The position numbers and the translations under genes were made by a program. From Selenomonas sp. AB3002 (GTDB lineage: Bacteria; Bacillota; Negativicutes; Selenomonadales; Selenomonadaceae), in assembly GCF_000702545.1 (NCBI RefSeq), contig NZ_JNIO01000007.1:230001-294000 (forward strand): a DNA stretch of 64,000 nucleotides. The letters run 5' to 3'. Below are positions 52,805 to 61,592 of the stretch, one piece after another; the first letter of the stretch is position 1, and every line of letters starts with the position of its first letter. The notes under the pieces were generated by a model. The model was not told the DNA's origin. It saw nothing but the letters and a program-made list of their open reading frames with translations, and made no database searches.

Positions 52805-52964
52805 TAAGGAACTGGAACGAAATAAATTATGCAGATTGCGTAGGATAAATTTTTGCTGTCAAGGCGGAGGAGCGAGGCGTAGCGGGCTACGCCGAACGAC
52901 GACAACGCAGACAGCAGAAATTTAGACAAGCAAGATGTTTGATTTATTTCGTGATAGTTCCTAA
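52805..52964. repeat. Palindromic MITE-like element 2
   Basis: The 160-bp element folds on itself: outer arms 'TAAGGAACTGGAACGAAATAAA' (22 bases, written here as the left arm 52805-52826) pair with 'GATTTATTTCGTGATAGTTCCT' at the right with few mismatches. The centre holds 'GCGTAGCGGGCTACGC'. Length, central palindrome and the 'CTGCGTTG...CGCCTTG' blocks resemble element 1 at 18987. Confidence 0.65.
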
Positions 52965-53005
52965 GCGTCAAACAACAGAGCGTAGGCAATTATCGTGTAA
53001 ATCAG

Positions 53006-54886
53006 GGGGCTGTTGCACGTAATCCAAACGTGCAGCAGCCTCATTTTTTATGCAAAAAGATAATCCCGGGACATTCAAGCCCCGGGATTAGGTGTAGAAT
53101 TTAGGTATGCAAAAACCAAATTCACAGAAAGAGTATACGTCTTTAGGAGAGAATTATCAACTGTTTCTCCCCTTAAATCTTGAATTTCAGGTTAGCAAAG
53201 ATGACCCCGTCCGCCTGCTTCGCCACTGCATTGGAGGTATGGATATAAAGTCACTGGAGGAGACCTATCAAAGGATAGATCGAAATCTGGCGTCGCCCAG
53301 GCAGATGCTGGCCATCCTTGTTTATGCCGGAATGAACCATATTTTCAGCTCACGCAGGATCGAGACTGCCTGCCGAAGGGACATCAACTTCATGTACCTG
53401 CTGGAAGGCAAGCCGGCCCCTGACCATGTTACCATCTCAAGATTCCGTTCCAAACATCTGGCCCCCTGCATCAAGGAACTGTTTGCCCAGATGGACTTCC
53501 TGCTTGAACAGTTCGGTGTCATTTCCCTTAAAGACATCTTCATTGACGGAACAAAGATTGAGTCTTTCTCCAACAAGTATAAATTTGTCTGGAAGAAGGC
53601 TGTCCTTAAAAACAAAGCCAAGCTCATGGCAAAGCTTCCTGCCTTTGTCAGCAAAGCCAGGGAAGCGTTCACGCTTTCTCTGCATTACGGCGATGAAATC
53701 CATGTCAGGCACCTCAAAAAGCTCCGCCGCAAGCTCAAGGCATGCCAGAAGGCGCAGGACATCATCTTCGTCAAGGGAACGGGCAAGCGCAAGACTGCCC
53801 TGCAGAAAACAATGGAGCAGCTGGACGAGTTCATTGCCCGGCTCAAAAAATACAATACATATCTGCACATTCTAGGCAACCGCAATAGCTTTGCCAAGAC
53901 AGACACGGATGCCACCTTCATGCGCATGAAGGAAGATGCCATGAAGAACGGCCAGCTTAAGCCCGCCTACAACATCCAGTGCGGTACGGACTCTGAATTC
54001 ATCACATGGGCATCGGTCGGTCCCCAGCCTACAGATACAACCACACTCATTCCTTTCCTTCAGGATATGGAGAAACATCTGCAGCGCCGCTATCCCAATG
54101 TGGTTGCGGATGCAGGATACGAAAGCGAAGAGAACTACCTCTATCTTGAGACCAACGGGCAGCGCGCCTTCATAAAGCCCAGCAATTATGAGAAGAGCAA
54201 GACAAGAAAATGGAAAAAGGATATCGGGCGCAGGGAGAATATGACCTATCTGCCAGAAGAAGATGCCTATTTATGCGCCCAGGGCAGGAAGCTTGCAGCT
54301 GCAAAGGAATTCGTACGCAGCAGCCGGACAGGATTCAAAAGAAATATAACCCTTTACAGTTCTGCGGATTGCGGCAATTGCCCGCTGAAGAGCCAGTGCA
54401 TACACGGAAACCATTGCAAGACCCCGCTGGAGGAGAGAACCAAGCACTTTGAAGTATCCAAACAGTTTCTGCGCCAACGTCAGGAAGATTTGGAACGTAT
54501 AACCTCAAAAGAAGGAGTACAACTGCGCATAAACCGAAGCATACAGGCAGAAGGTGCATTTGCAATGATGAAGGCGGACATGAATTTCCGAAGGTTCCTG
54601 AGCCGCGGCACAGCAAATGTCCTTGTTGAGATCATGCTGGTGGCTATGGCTTACAATATTCAAAAGCTGCACTGCAAAATCCAGTCAGACAGAGCAGGCC
54701 AGCACCTGTTCCCTGTGAATAACGCAGCCTGAATACAAAATAAGAGCACAAGAAAAAAGGCGATTTTTAGACCGCCTGGTATCTTGTGCTCATTTTTAGT
54801 GGATTTTACAACGAATAGGAACTTCTTATACATCAACAAGGAAAAGGGGCTGTGCATAAGTGGAATTACACTCATGCAACAGCCCC
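53006..54886 (+). mobile_element. IS1182-family element, copy 3 (full length)
   Basis: The 1881-bp copy appears identical to copy 2. It ends 7 nt from the stop codon of the PBP-EAL gene. The flanks 'AAATCA' and 'TGATTT' are inverted, not direct, repeats, so the target may have been a palindrome such as a terminator stem. Confidence 0.93.
53107..54732 (+). CDS. IS1182-family transposase (copy 3)
   Basis: This 541-residue protein is the same as that of copy 2 (32223), with the DUF772 N-terminus, both Asp regions ('FIDGTKIES', 'VVADAGYES') and the Glu region ('QAEGAFAMMKADM'). Identity between copies implies recent transposition. Confidence 0.95.
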   Translation: MQKPNSQKEYTSLGENYQLFLPLNLEFQVSKDDPVRLLRHCIGGMDIKSLEETYQRIDRNLASPRQMLAILVYAGMNHIFSSRRIETACRRDINFMYLLEGKPAPDHVTISRFRSKHLAPCIKELFAQMDFLLEQFGVISLKDIFIDGTKIESFSNKYKFVWKKAVLKNKAKLMAKLPAFVSKAREAFTLSLHYGDEIHVRHLKKLRRKLKACQKAQDIIFVKGTGKRKTALQKTMEQLDEFIARLKKYNTYLHILGNRNSFAKTDTDATFMRMKEDAMKNGQLKPAYNIQCGTDSEFITWASVGPQPTDTTTLIPFLQDMEKHLQRRYPNVVADAGYESEENYLYLETNGQRAFIKPSNYEKSKTRKWKKDIGRRENMTYLPEEDAYLCAQGRKLAAAKEFVRSSRTGFKRNITLYSSADCGNCPLKSQCIHGNHCKTPLEERTKHFEVSKQFLRQRQEDLERITSKEGVQLRINRSIQAEGAFAMMKADMNFRRFLSRGTANVLVEIMLVAMAYNIQKLHCKIQSDRAGQHLFPVNNAA

Positions 54887-54893
54887 CTGATTT

Positions 54894-57539
54894 TCAGCTG
54901 TGTTTCGGCAGGAATTCTTCGTAAAATTCTTTCACGGGCATGGGACGGGCGTAGTAGAAGCCCTGGCCGTTGTCGCAGCCTAGTTTTATCAGGAGCTCCT
55001 CCTGCTCTTTGGTCTCGATGCCTTCCACCAGCACGCTCATGGACAGGGCTTTGCCCAGGGCGATGATATGGCGCAGGATGTTCATGGAGCGGGGGGACTT
55101 TTCGGCCTCCCAGAGGATGTCGCGGTCTATCTTCATGACGTTCATGGGCAGGTTCTGCAGCATGGAGAGAGAAGAGTAGCCGGTGCAGAAATCGTCCATG
55201 GAGAGGGAGTAGCCGATGGCTTGCAGGTCGTCGATGATCTGGGCGGCATCCTCCCGCTGCTCTTTGGTGGTGAAGTCGATGAAGGCCGTTTCCGTGATTT
55301 CCAGCTCGATGAGTCCGGGAATCAGCTTCCACCTGTCCATGATATCCCTCATGCGTCCCAGATAACCCTGCTCTGTGATGTGGAGGCCTGACTGGTTCAC
55401 GGAGACGGGCAGGGCTGGCAGGCCCTTCTTGAGACGGGCTGACTGTATCTCGCAGACCCTTTCCAGCACGTAGTAGTCAAGCTCCACCGCAAAGCCGTTG
55501 CGCTCGAACAGGTCCATGAAAGCGCCGGGGGGCAGGAAGCCCAGCTCCGGGCTTTCCCAGCGCACCAGTGCTTCGGCTCCCAGGGTGTTGCGGGTGGCCA
55601 GGTCGTATTTGGGCTGGAGCCAGACCTGGAATTCCTGGGCTGCCAGGGCCTTGTGCATAAGGCTTTCCATTTCCTGGCGCTGGTGGTATTGCTCTGCCAG
55701 GCGTTCATCGTAGATGAAGAGGTTCTGGTCGGTGGCGATGGCTTCCATTTTGGCAGAGTAGGCGCAGTCCAGCAACCAGGAGGCGCTCACATCATCGTCC
55801 GGGGGCACCGGCATCAGTCCCACCCGGTGGGTGAAGATAGTGGGCACCTTGCCTATGGTCATCACGGTGCCGTCCCGGATGAATTTCTCCGCGGCCTGTC
55901 TCATGCTCATGCCCTCGGGTTCGCAGCAGAGGAAGTAGAGGCAGGTGCCCTCGCTGTTGATGCCGTCTGCCAGCAGCCAGGGGTTTTCTGTGCGGGAATC
56001 TTGTAGGGTGGCCAGCATGCTCTCCATGAGCAGTTTGAGGTCAAAGGTTTCCTTCATGAAGGCCAGCCGGTCAAGGGTCACGGACATGACGAAGAGCTTG
56101 CCCTCTTCCCGCAGGCGGCTTTGCTGGCTGATGAGCTCCGGCAGGTGCTGGGTGAGCCAGGCCATATTGTGGAGACCTGTCAAGGGGTCAGTGTAGGCCA
56201 TGTGATAGAGCTTTTTATGGTAGTGGCGCTTCTGGAAGAAGAAGAGGCCCATGGCCAGCAGGAGCAGCAGGAAGCCAAGGCCGATGAGGGCGATGGTCTT
56301 CATGGGGTGGTAGTAGATGAGGGCAAAGAGGGTGCCGGACTCGCCCATGCTGTGGGCGTGCCGGGTGAGGATGCTGGCAATCTGCTGAGTGTGCAGGTGG
56401 CTGATTTCCTTGTTCAGGATGGAAAAGAGCCGGGGGTCGGCGTGGCGGGACACACCGATGGAAACAAAATGAGAAAAGACCACACTGCCCGGGGTGTAGA
56501 GGTTCAGGTAGCCGCCGGCATAGATGTCATTCTGCACCGTGAGGGTCTTGGTGAAGACTATGTCGGCTTCTCCGTCATGCACCGCCCGCAGGCAGTCCTG
56601 CATGGTGGGATAGTAGCGCACCTGGGAGCTGGGGTAGTGGTATTCCGTGTAGGTGCGGTTGTAGAAATGTCCCCGGGCGCAGGCGATGACGGGAGCATCC
56701 GGCAGGGGGTGGTCCCGATTCATCACTGCCACATAGTCGATCTTCAGATAGGGCTTGGTGAGCCAGACTTCGTTTTCGGCGGCCCAGTTGTAGTCATCGT
56801 AAAGGTCAGCAATAAAGTCAATCTCGCCGGTATTCATGGCATGAAGGCGGGCTTCAGAACTCTGCAGGGGGGCGGAGGTGATGGAAATATCCAGATCCTT
56901 GGCGATGATTTCCATGATATCCGCAATGATGCCCAGATGCTCCCCGTCCTTGAAGTAGGTGTAGGGGGGCTGTCCCTCGGAGGTCAGGCTGTGGAGCACC
57001 TTCTTTTCTGTCAGGTAGGCCTTTTCCTCTGCTGTCAGCGACAAGGGAATCTCCATGGGGCGGTAACGCTCCAGCAGGTGGAAGCGGTAGTAGGGGGCGA
57101 GGCTGTCCACCTCGCCGATAGCTGCCTGCAGCTTATGGCGCAGCTCCTCATTTTCTGCCTGGAAGGCCACATAGCCTATGCTGGGGCCAAGGCTCAGGCT
57201 GGCAAGCCCCTGCTCCTCGTGAGCCATGGCCGTTGGCACCAGGTCAAGCTCCCCGGCTGCCAGCTTTTCCAGGTTCTCTTCTTCTGTGCCCGGAGAAAAA
57301 TCAAGTGAGCAGTTCATGTAGCTGGCAACGGTGGAAAGGTATTCAAAGGCAATGCCCTTGTACAGTCCGTGTTCGTCCTTGAAGAACACTCCTGGCAAAG
57401 GCACATACCCCACCCGCAGCACAGGCACGGTCTGCAGCTTCGGCAGGGGGGGAGGGGGTAGGGCTGCCCCCAGGGGATGAGGATAGAGAAAAAGGGCAAG
57501 AAAAACAAGCCCCTGCAGGATGCGAAACAGCTTACTCAT
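54894..57539 (-). CDS. Dual solute-binding sensor with EAL c-di-GMP phosphodiesterase
   Basis: This 881-residue protein has a signal peptide (residues 1-25), two periplasmic SBP_bac_3-type domains (about 38-160 and 180-405; 'LRVGYVPLPGVFFKDEHGLY', 'SEGQPPYTYFKDGEHLGI'), a membrane segment ('TIALIGLGFLLLLLAMGLFF', about 425-445), a degenerate GGDEF-like domain ('YTDPLTGLHNMAWL' but no GGDEF loop), and a C-terminal EAL domain. EAL residues are present: 'GAEALVRW', 'VSVNQSG', 'LELEITETAF' region, 'MDDFCTGYSSLSML', 'MKIDRDI', 'VEGIE', 'GQGFYYARP'. It should hydrolyse c-di-GMP in response to a small ligand such as an amino acid. Confidence 0.92.
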   Translation of the reverse strand: MSKLFRILQGLVFLALFLYPHPLGAALPPPPLPKLQTVPVLRVGYVPLPGVFFKDEHGLYKGIAFEYLSTVASYMNCSLDFSPGTEEENLEKLAAGELDLVPTAMAHEEQGLASLSLGPSIGYVAFQAENEELRHKLQAAIGEVDSLAPYYRFHLLERYRPMEIPLSLTAEEKAYLTEKKVLHSLTSEGQPPYTYFKDGEHLGIIADIMEIIAKDLDISITSAPLQSSEARLHAMNTGEIDFIADLYDDYNWAAENEVWLTKPYLKIDYVAVMNRDHPLPDAPVIACARGHFYNRTYTEYHYPSSQVRYYPTMQDCLRAVHDGEADIVFTKTLTVQNDIYAGGYLNLYTPGSVVFSHFVSIGVSRHADPRLFSILNKEISHLHTQQIASILTRHAHSMGESGTLFALIYYHPMKTIALIGLGFLLLLLAMGLFFFQKRHYHKKLYHMAYTDPLTGLHNMAWLTQHLPELISQQSRLREEGKLFVMSVTLDRLAFMKETFDLKLLMESMLATLQDSRTENPWLLADGINSEGTCLYFLCCEPEGMSMRQAAEKFIRDGTVMTIGKVPTIFTHRVGLMPVPPDDDVSASWLLDCAYSAKMEAIATDQNLFIYDERLAEQYHQRQEMESLMHKALAAQEFQVWLQPKYDLATRNTLGAEALVRWESPELGFLPPGAFMDLFERNGFAVELDYYVLERVCEIQSARLKKGLPALPVSVNQSGLHITEQGYLGRMRDIMDRWKLIPGLIELEITETAFIDFTTKEQREDAAQIIDDLQAIGYSLSMDDFCTGYSSLSMLQNLPMNVMKIDRDILWEAEKSPRSMNILRHIIALGKALSMSVLVEGIETKEQEELLIKLGCDNGQGFYYARPMPVKEFYEEFLPKHS

Positions 57540-57686
57540 ATTCCTGCCCTCCTAAAAATGAACAGGTCTGCTATGCAATGATAGATGAGTACTTCTTCTA
57601 GATATTAAGGGAATTTTCCTGCTTACAAAGGTCTTTTGCTCAGGAAGATGATGTGTTAAGATGTAAATATATGGGAGGGAAAAAAC

Positions 57687-58262
57687 ATGAGCAAACTTAC
57701 CTTAGCAAGAGCCAAAGAAATTCTGCCCAAGCACGTTACCGAAGACCACCTTTTCACCCACGCTGCCGCCGTCAGCGCCGCCATGGGGGCCATGGCTGAT
57801 TATTTCGGCCAGGATGCGGAGGAGAAGGACCACTGGGAGGCCATCGGCTGGCTTCACGATGTGGACTATGAGAAATATCCGGACGAGCACTGCCATCATG
57901 TACGGGAGTTCCTGGCTCCGGAGGGGGTAGAGGAGGAAGATATCTGTGCCATCATTTCCCACGGGCACGGTCTAACAGGCGTGGACCAGGAGCCCCAGTC
58001 GGATATGGAAAAGAGCCTCTTCACCGTGGATGAGCTCACAGGTATCGTCCACGCCTACGCCCTCATGCGCCCGGAGCGGCTGACAGGCATGGAGGTGAAG
58101 TCTTTGAAGAAGAAATTCAAGGACAAACGCTTCGCAGCAGGCTGCAACCGCGACGTCATCAAGCGGGGCTTCGAGATGCTGGGGCTGGAAGCAGGCGTGG
58201 TGATGGAAGCCTGCATCAAGGGCATGCAGGAGCATGCAGAGGAATTGGGGTTAGCCCGCTAA
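57687..58262 (+). CDS. HD-domain phosphohydrolase
   Basis: This 191-residue soluble protein has the HD metal-site pattern: His in 'LFTHAAAVSAAM', His-Asp in 'AIGWLHDVDYEKYPDEH' and later His/Asp in 'AIISHGHGL'. It belongs to the small HDIG-related group usually annotated as 'HD domain-containing protein'. The substrate (nucleotide or phosphate ester) is unknown. ATG 57687 has 'GGGAGGG' upstream, and a terminator follows at 58271. Confidence 0.85.
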   Translation: MSKLTLARAKEILPKHVTEDHLFTHAAAVSAAMGAMADYFGQDAEEKDHWEAIGWLHDVDYEKYPDEHCHHVREFLAPEGVEEEDICAIISHGHGLTGVDQEPQSDMEKSLFTVDELTGIVHAYALMRPERLTGMEVKSLKKKFKDKRFAAGCNRDVIKRGFEMLGLEAGVVMEACIKGMQEHAEELGLAR

Positions 58263-58270
58263 GGATATCC

Positions 58271-58308
58271 GGGGCAGGAGGACAGCAGCGTTGTCCCTCT
58301 GCCCTTTT
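58271..58308 (+). terminator. Terminator after the HD gene
   Basis: The stem 'GGGCAGGAGGACA' / 'TGTCCCTCTGCCC' with T4 follows. Two direct copies of 'TTGATAAGAATAAA' lie just downstream (58314-58342). Confidence 0.7.
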
Positions 58309-58454
58309 GTTATTGATAAGAATAAATTGATAAGAATAAATAGAAAATGATTGCAACCAGCCCCATCCTAAGCTATACTACAAGAGAACGAATTTTAAAA
58401 CTTGTCAATCAATTACTGTCTGACGGTTTACCGTGCGGGGATAAGGAGGCGACT

Positions 58455-60461
58455 ATGAAAGTCAACAATCTGCGTTTTAAGTTCCTGGCTACTTTCATTC
58501 CCTTGTTCGTGGGGAGCTTTGCGTTGTTCTTTGCCATCAGCTACTATATGTCCAGCTCGGCCTTGACCCGCAATACTGACATCATTGCCCAGGAGATTGG
58601 CAACAGCACCGCCAAGGAGATTGAGAAGTCTTATCAGGAACGGGAGCTGATAGTGGAGGCTCTGGCTGATAATCCCATCATCAAGCATGGCTCCCGTGAG
58701 GAAAAGGTGAGGGTGCTGGCTGAAACCCTGGCCAAGCGGCAGAATTTCACCATGCTGGCTTACTCGGATGTGGAAGGCCATGCGGTATCGGACAAGAACA
58801 AGGACATGGACCGCACCAGTCGCGGGTATATCAAGCAGGTGCGTGAGACCAAGAAGCCAACTATGACGGGGCCTTCCGTCTCCGGCACCAGCGGCAAGCT
58901 CATCACCATCATGGCCTATCCTGTGCTGGAGAACGGGCAGCTCATAGGCATTGTCTACGGCACCATCGAACTTGATGAGATCTCCAAGCTGGTGGGTGAG
59001 ATCAAGTACATGGAAAATGGCCGTGTCTACATCGCCGACCAGGAGGGGCTTTGCATTGCCTATGCCCAGCAGCCGGAGGATGTGGGCAAGCTGGATTTGT
59101 CCAAGGAGGAGTCCAGCAAGAAACTGGATATGGCACTGGTGAACGGCTTCCTGAATGCTGTGCAGCAGGACAAGCAGATTTCCACTGAGTACACCACCTC
59201 CAGCGGGGTGATTTCTCAGGCGGTGTTCACTCCGATTCATCTGGCCAATCGCACCTGGATTGCCGTGTCTGTGGCGCCCCTGGCAGAGGTGCGGGCAGAT
59301 GCCTACAATCTGGTGAAGGTCATGGGATTGGTGGGCCTTTTGATGGTGGTCCTTGTCCTGGCCGCCATCTGGTATATTGGCAAGAAAATGTGTGACCCCA
59401 TAGTGGCCCTGCAGGAGGAGTGCCAGATCATCAATACCGGTGACCTGCGTTCCCGTCCTCTGGCGGTGGATTCCAATGACGAGCTGGGAGAGCTGGCAAG
59501 GGGCTTCAAGACAATGCGCCGCACTATCCGCGAGCTCATCGGCCATATCCAGCAGAATGCCCTGCAGGTTTCGGCTTCAGCAGAGGAGTTGACGGCGGCT
59601 TCCCACCATTCGGCTGATGCGGCCTGCAAGGCTGCCGCCCAGATTGCAGAGATAGCCGAGGGCATCAGCGAGCAGTCAGATTCTGCTGCGGCAGCAGACG
59701 GCACGGCGGTGGAGATGGCCCAGCGCACCTCAGCAGTGGCAGACAGCGCCAATGCCATTGCCATGGTCACCGAGCAGACGGTGGCCACTGTGCAGTCAGG
59801 CCGGGAGGCCATTCACAGGGTGGTGGAGTCCATGGGCACCATCAGCGGCAGCACTGCCACGGTGAAGGCCTCTATCAGGGAACTGTCCCAGAGCTCCGAG
59901 GAAATCGGCAGGATTGTGGAGATGATTTCCGGCATTGCGGAGCAGACCAATCTGCTGGCGCTGAATGCGGCCATCGAGGCTGCCAGAGCCGGCGAGGCTG
60001 GCCGCGGGTTTGCCGTGGTGGCTGAGGAGGTTCGCAAGCTGGCGGAGGAGTCCGGGAATTCCACCCAGCAGATTGCGGATCTGGTGGCCAAGATTCAGTC
60101 GAATATGCACGGTGCCGTGACGGCCAGCGAAGAAAGCGCCGACAGCGTGGAAAGAAGCATGTCTTCTGTCAGGGAGGCAGATGCGATTTTCGAGTCCATC
60201 AAGATAACCATTGACGCGTTGGCCGGTGGCATCAGGGACGTGTCCCAGAGCATCCAGTCCGTGTCCGAGGGCAACAACTCCATGCAGCAGGCTGTGCAGG
60301 CTATTGCCGAAATCAGCCATACCAATGCCCGCCGGACAGAGGAAGTATCCTCCACCACGGAGGAGCAATCCGCCTCTGCCCAGGAAATCGCCGCCGCCAC
60401 CCGTGGGCTGGCAGAGGAGGCAGAGCAGCTGGCCAAGGAAGTGGAAAGGTTCAGGGTCTGA
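58455..60461 (+). CDS. Methyl-accepting chemotaxis protein (Cache sensor)
   Basis: The start at ATG 58455 (668 residues) follows 'AAGGAGG'. Layout: membrane segment ('[20 protein letters not shown]'), a periplasmic double-Cache-like sensor of about 260 residues ('[20 protein letters not shown]' is a Cache strand pattern), membrane segment ('[20 protein letters not shown]', about 295-315), HAMP, and the signalling domain with '[20 protein letters not shown]'. Cache receptors often bind amino or carboxylic acids; a C4-dicarboxylate carrier lies 1.1 kb downstream, but no ligand can be inferred. Confidence 0.93.
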   Translation: MKVNNLRFKFLATFIPLFVGSFALFFAISYYMSSSALTRNTDIIAQEIGNSTAKEIEKSYQERELIVEALADNPIIKHGSREEKVRVLAETLAKRQNFTMLAYSDVEGHAVSDKNKDMDRTSRGYIKQVRETKKPTMTGPSVSGTSGKLITIMAYPVLENGQLIGIVYGTIELDEISKLVGEIKYMENGRVYIADQEGLCIAYAQQPEDVGKLDLSKEESSKKLDMALVNGFLNAVQQDKQISTEYTTSSGVISQAVFTPIHLANRTWIAVSVAPLAEVRADAYNLVKVMGLVGLLMVVLVLAAIWYIGKKMCDPIVALQEECQIINTGDLRSRPLAVDSNDELGELARGFKTMRRTIRELIGHIQQNALQVSASAEELTAASHHSADAACKAAAQIAEIAEGISEQSDSAAAADGTAVEMAQRTSAVADSANAIAMVTEQTVATVQSGREAIHRVVESMGTISGSTATVKASIRELSQSSEEIGRIVEMISGIAEQTNLLALNAAIEAARAGEAGRGFAVVAEEVRKLAEESGNSTQQIADLVAKIQSNMHGAVTASEESADSVERSMSSVREADAIFESIKITIDALAGGIRDVSQSIQSVSEGNNSMQQAVQAIAEISHTNARRTEEVSSTTEEQSASAQEIAAATRGLAEEAEQLAKEVERFRV

Positions 60462-60480
60462 CAGTTTCATATTGACAGTA

Positions 60481-60512
60481 AAAGGCTCGGAGCTTGTGCT
60501 CCGGGCCTTTTT
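60481..60512 (+). terminator. Terminator after the Cache chemoreceptor
   Basis: The stem 'AAGGCTCGGAGC-TTGT-GCTCCGGGCCTT' has a T5 tail. Confidence 0.85.
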
Positions 60513-60566
60513 GGGGTTATAGTAGACTGATGGATTATTGTGATGGCAGCTTTGAGGTGGTATGAT

Positions 60567-61355
60567 ATGGAATTCATTTTATTTCTCCTGCTGGGCATGG
60601 GCGTAGGTGTCTTTGGCTCCTTGGTGGGCATCGGGGGCGGCCTGATCTGCGTGCCGGTGTTTATCTTCTTTATGTCAAAAGGTGGCATCTACCCTTATTT
60701 CTCTACGGCAGCCCAGATCACGGGCACGTCTCTGTTCATCGTGCTGGCCAATGCCATGTCCGGGGCCCTGGCCTATATCCGTCAGAAGCGGGTCTTTTTC
60801 CACGCGGCCATTCCCTTTGCCCTGGCCACTCTGCCCGGGGCGTTCCTGGGGTCCTGGCTGGTGGATGGCTTTTCGGTGGAAATGCTGAATCTTTACTACG
60901 GGCTGTTCATAGGCTGCATGGCCCTGCTCATGTACTGGAATGCCACCCATGTGAAGCATGAGAACCTGCTGGAAATACCGGAGGGCTTCACTTACAACCG
61001 GGGCCTGGGTATCATGGCCAGCATGGGAGTGGGGTTCCTGTCCAGCATCTTCGGGGTGGGGGGCGGCATCATCCACGTGCCCATGATGGTCTATGTGCTG
61101 AACTTCCCCGTCCACATTGCCACGGCCACCTCCTGCTTCATTTTGGCAGTTTCGGCCCTGGGAGGTACTGTGACTCACGTGCTGCTGGAGCACGTGGTCT
61201 GGCTGCCCGCCATCTGCATCAGCATAGGCGCAGCCATCGGCGCCCAGATAGGTGCGCGCATCTCCCGCAAGACCAGGTCCAGGACCATCCTCCTGCTGCT
61301 GGCAGTGGCCATGCTGTGCGTGAGCGTGCGGCTCATCATGTCGGGGAGTATGTGA
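60567..61355 (+). CDS. TauE/SafE family permease
   Basis: I prefer ATG 60567 (262 residues), which has 'GAGGTGG' upstream and starts directly on the first membrane helix. About eight membrane segments fall into two halves, each opening with the family glycine motif: 'LVGIGGGLICVPVFIF' and 'IFGVGGGIIHVPMMV'. TauE/SafE (DUF81) carriers move sulfonates, sulfite or other organosulfur anions across the inner membrane. The substrate is unknown. It ends in a short Arg-rich tail. Confidence 0.88.
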   Translation: MEFILFLLLGMGVGVFGSLVGIGGGLICVPVFIFFMSKGGIYPYFSTAAQITGTSLFIVLANAMSGALAYIRQKRVFFHAAIPFALATLPGAFLGSWLVDGFSVEMLNLYYGLFIGCMALLMYWNATHVKHENLLEIPEGFTYNRGLGIMASMGVGFLSSIFGVGGGIIHVPMMVYVLNFPVHIATATSCFILAVSALGGTVTHVLLEHVVWLPAICISIGAAIGAQIGARISRKTRSRTILLLLAVAMLCVSVRLIMSGSM

Positions 61356-61379
61356 AAGGTTGAAGCCAGACAACGATAC

Positions 61380-61412
61380 AAGGCGGGTGCCACTTGCGCG
61401 TGGCACCCGCCT
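61380..61412 (+). terminator. Terminator after the TauE/SafE gene
   Basis: The strong stem 'AAGGCGGGTGCCA' / 'TGGCACCCGCCTT' is followed by an AT-rich tail. The next 90 bases are very AT-rich and probably include the dcuC promoter. Confidence 0.85.
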
Positions 61413-61592
61413 TAATTATACGCATTTGCCTCTTGCTAGTCTGCTCTGGCTGTTATATCATAGATGTGTATTATCTATTTTTATTTTATTATAATTATAA
61501 ATAATACATAATTGCGCGGGGCGTGTACGCTTCATGACAGTCGGTTGTAAAGGTGACATGTCCTGTGCGAAAAATTCAGGAGGTATCATTTT

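Noticed and set aside
52684-52989. 101-codon minus-strand frame as a single gene
   Set aside because: Its front half is the palindromic element and only about 24 codons match a methylase; it is a chance fusion.
56121-57308. 395-codon plus-strand frame opposite the PBP-EAL gene
   Set aside because: It is antisense to recognisable domains and lacks any start context.
58311-58343. Tandem 14-bp repeat before the Cache chemoreceptor as an iteron or regulator site
   Set aside because: Only two AT-rich copies are present, which can arise by slippage; no other support.
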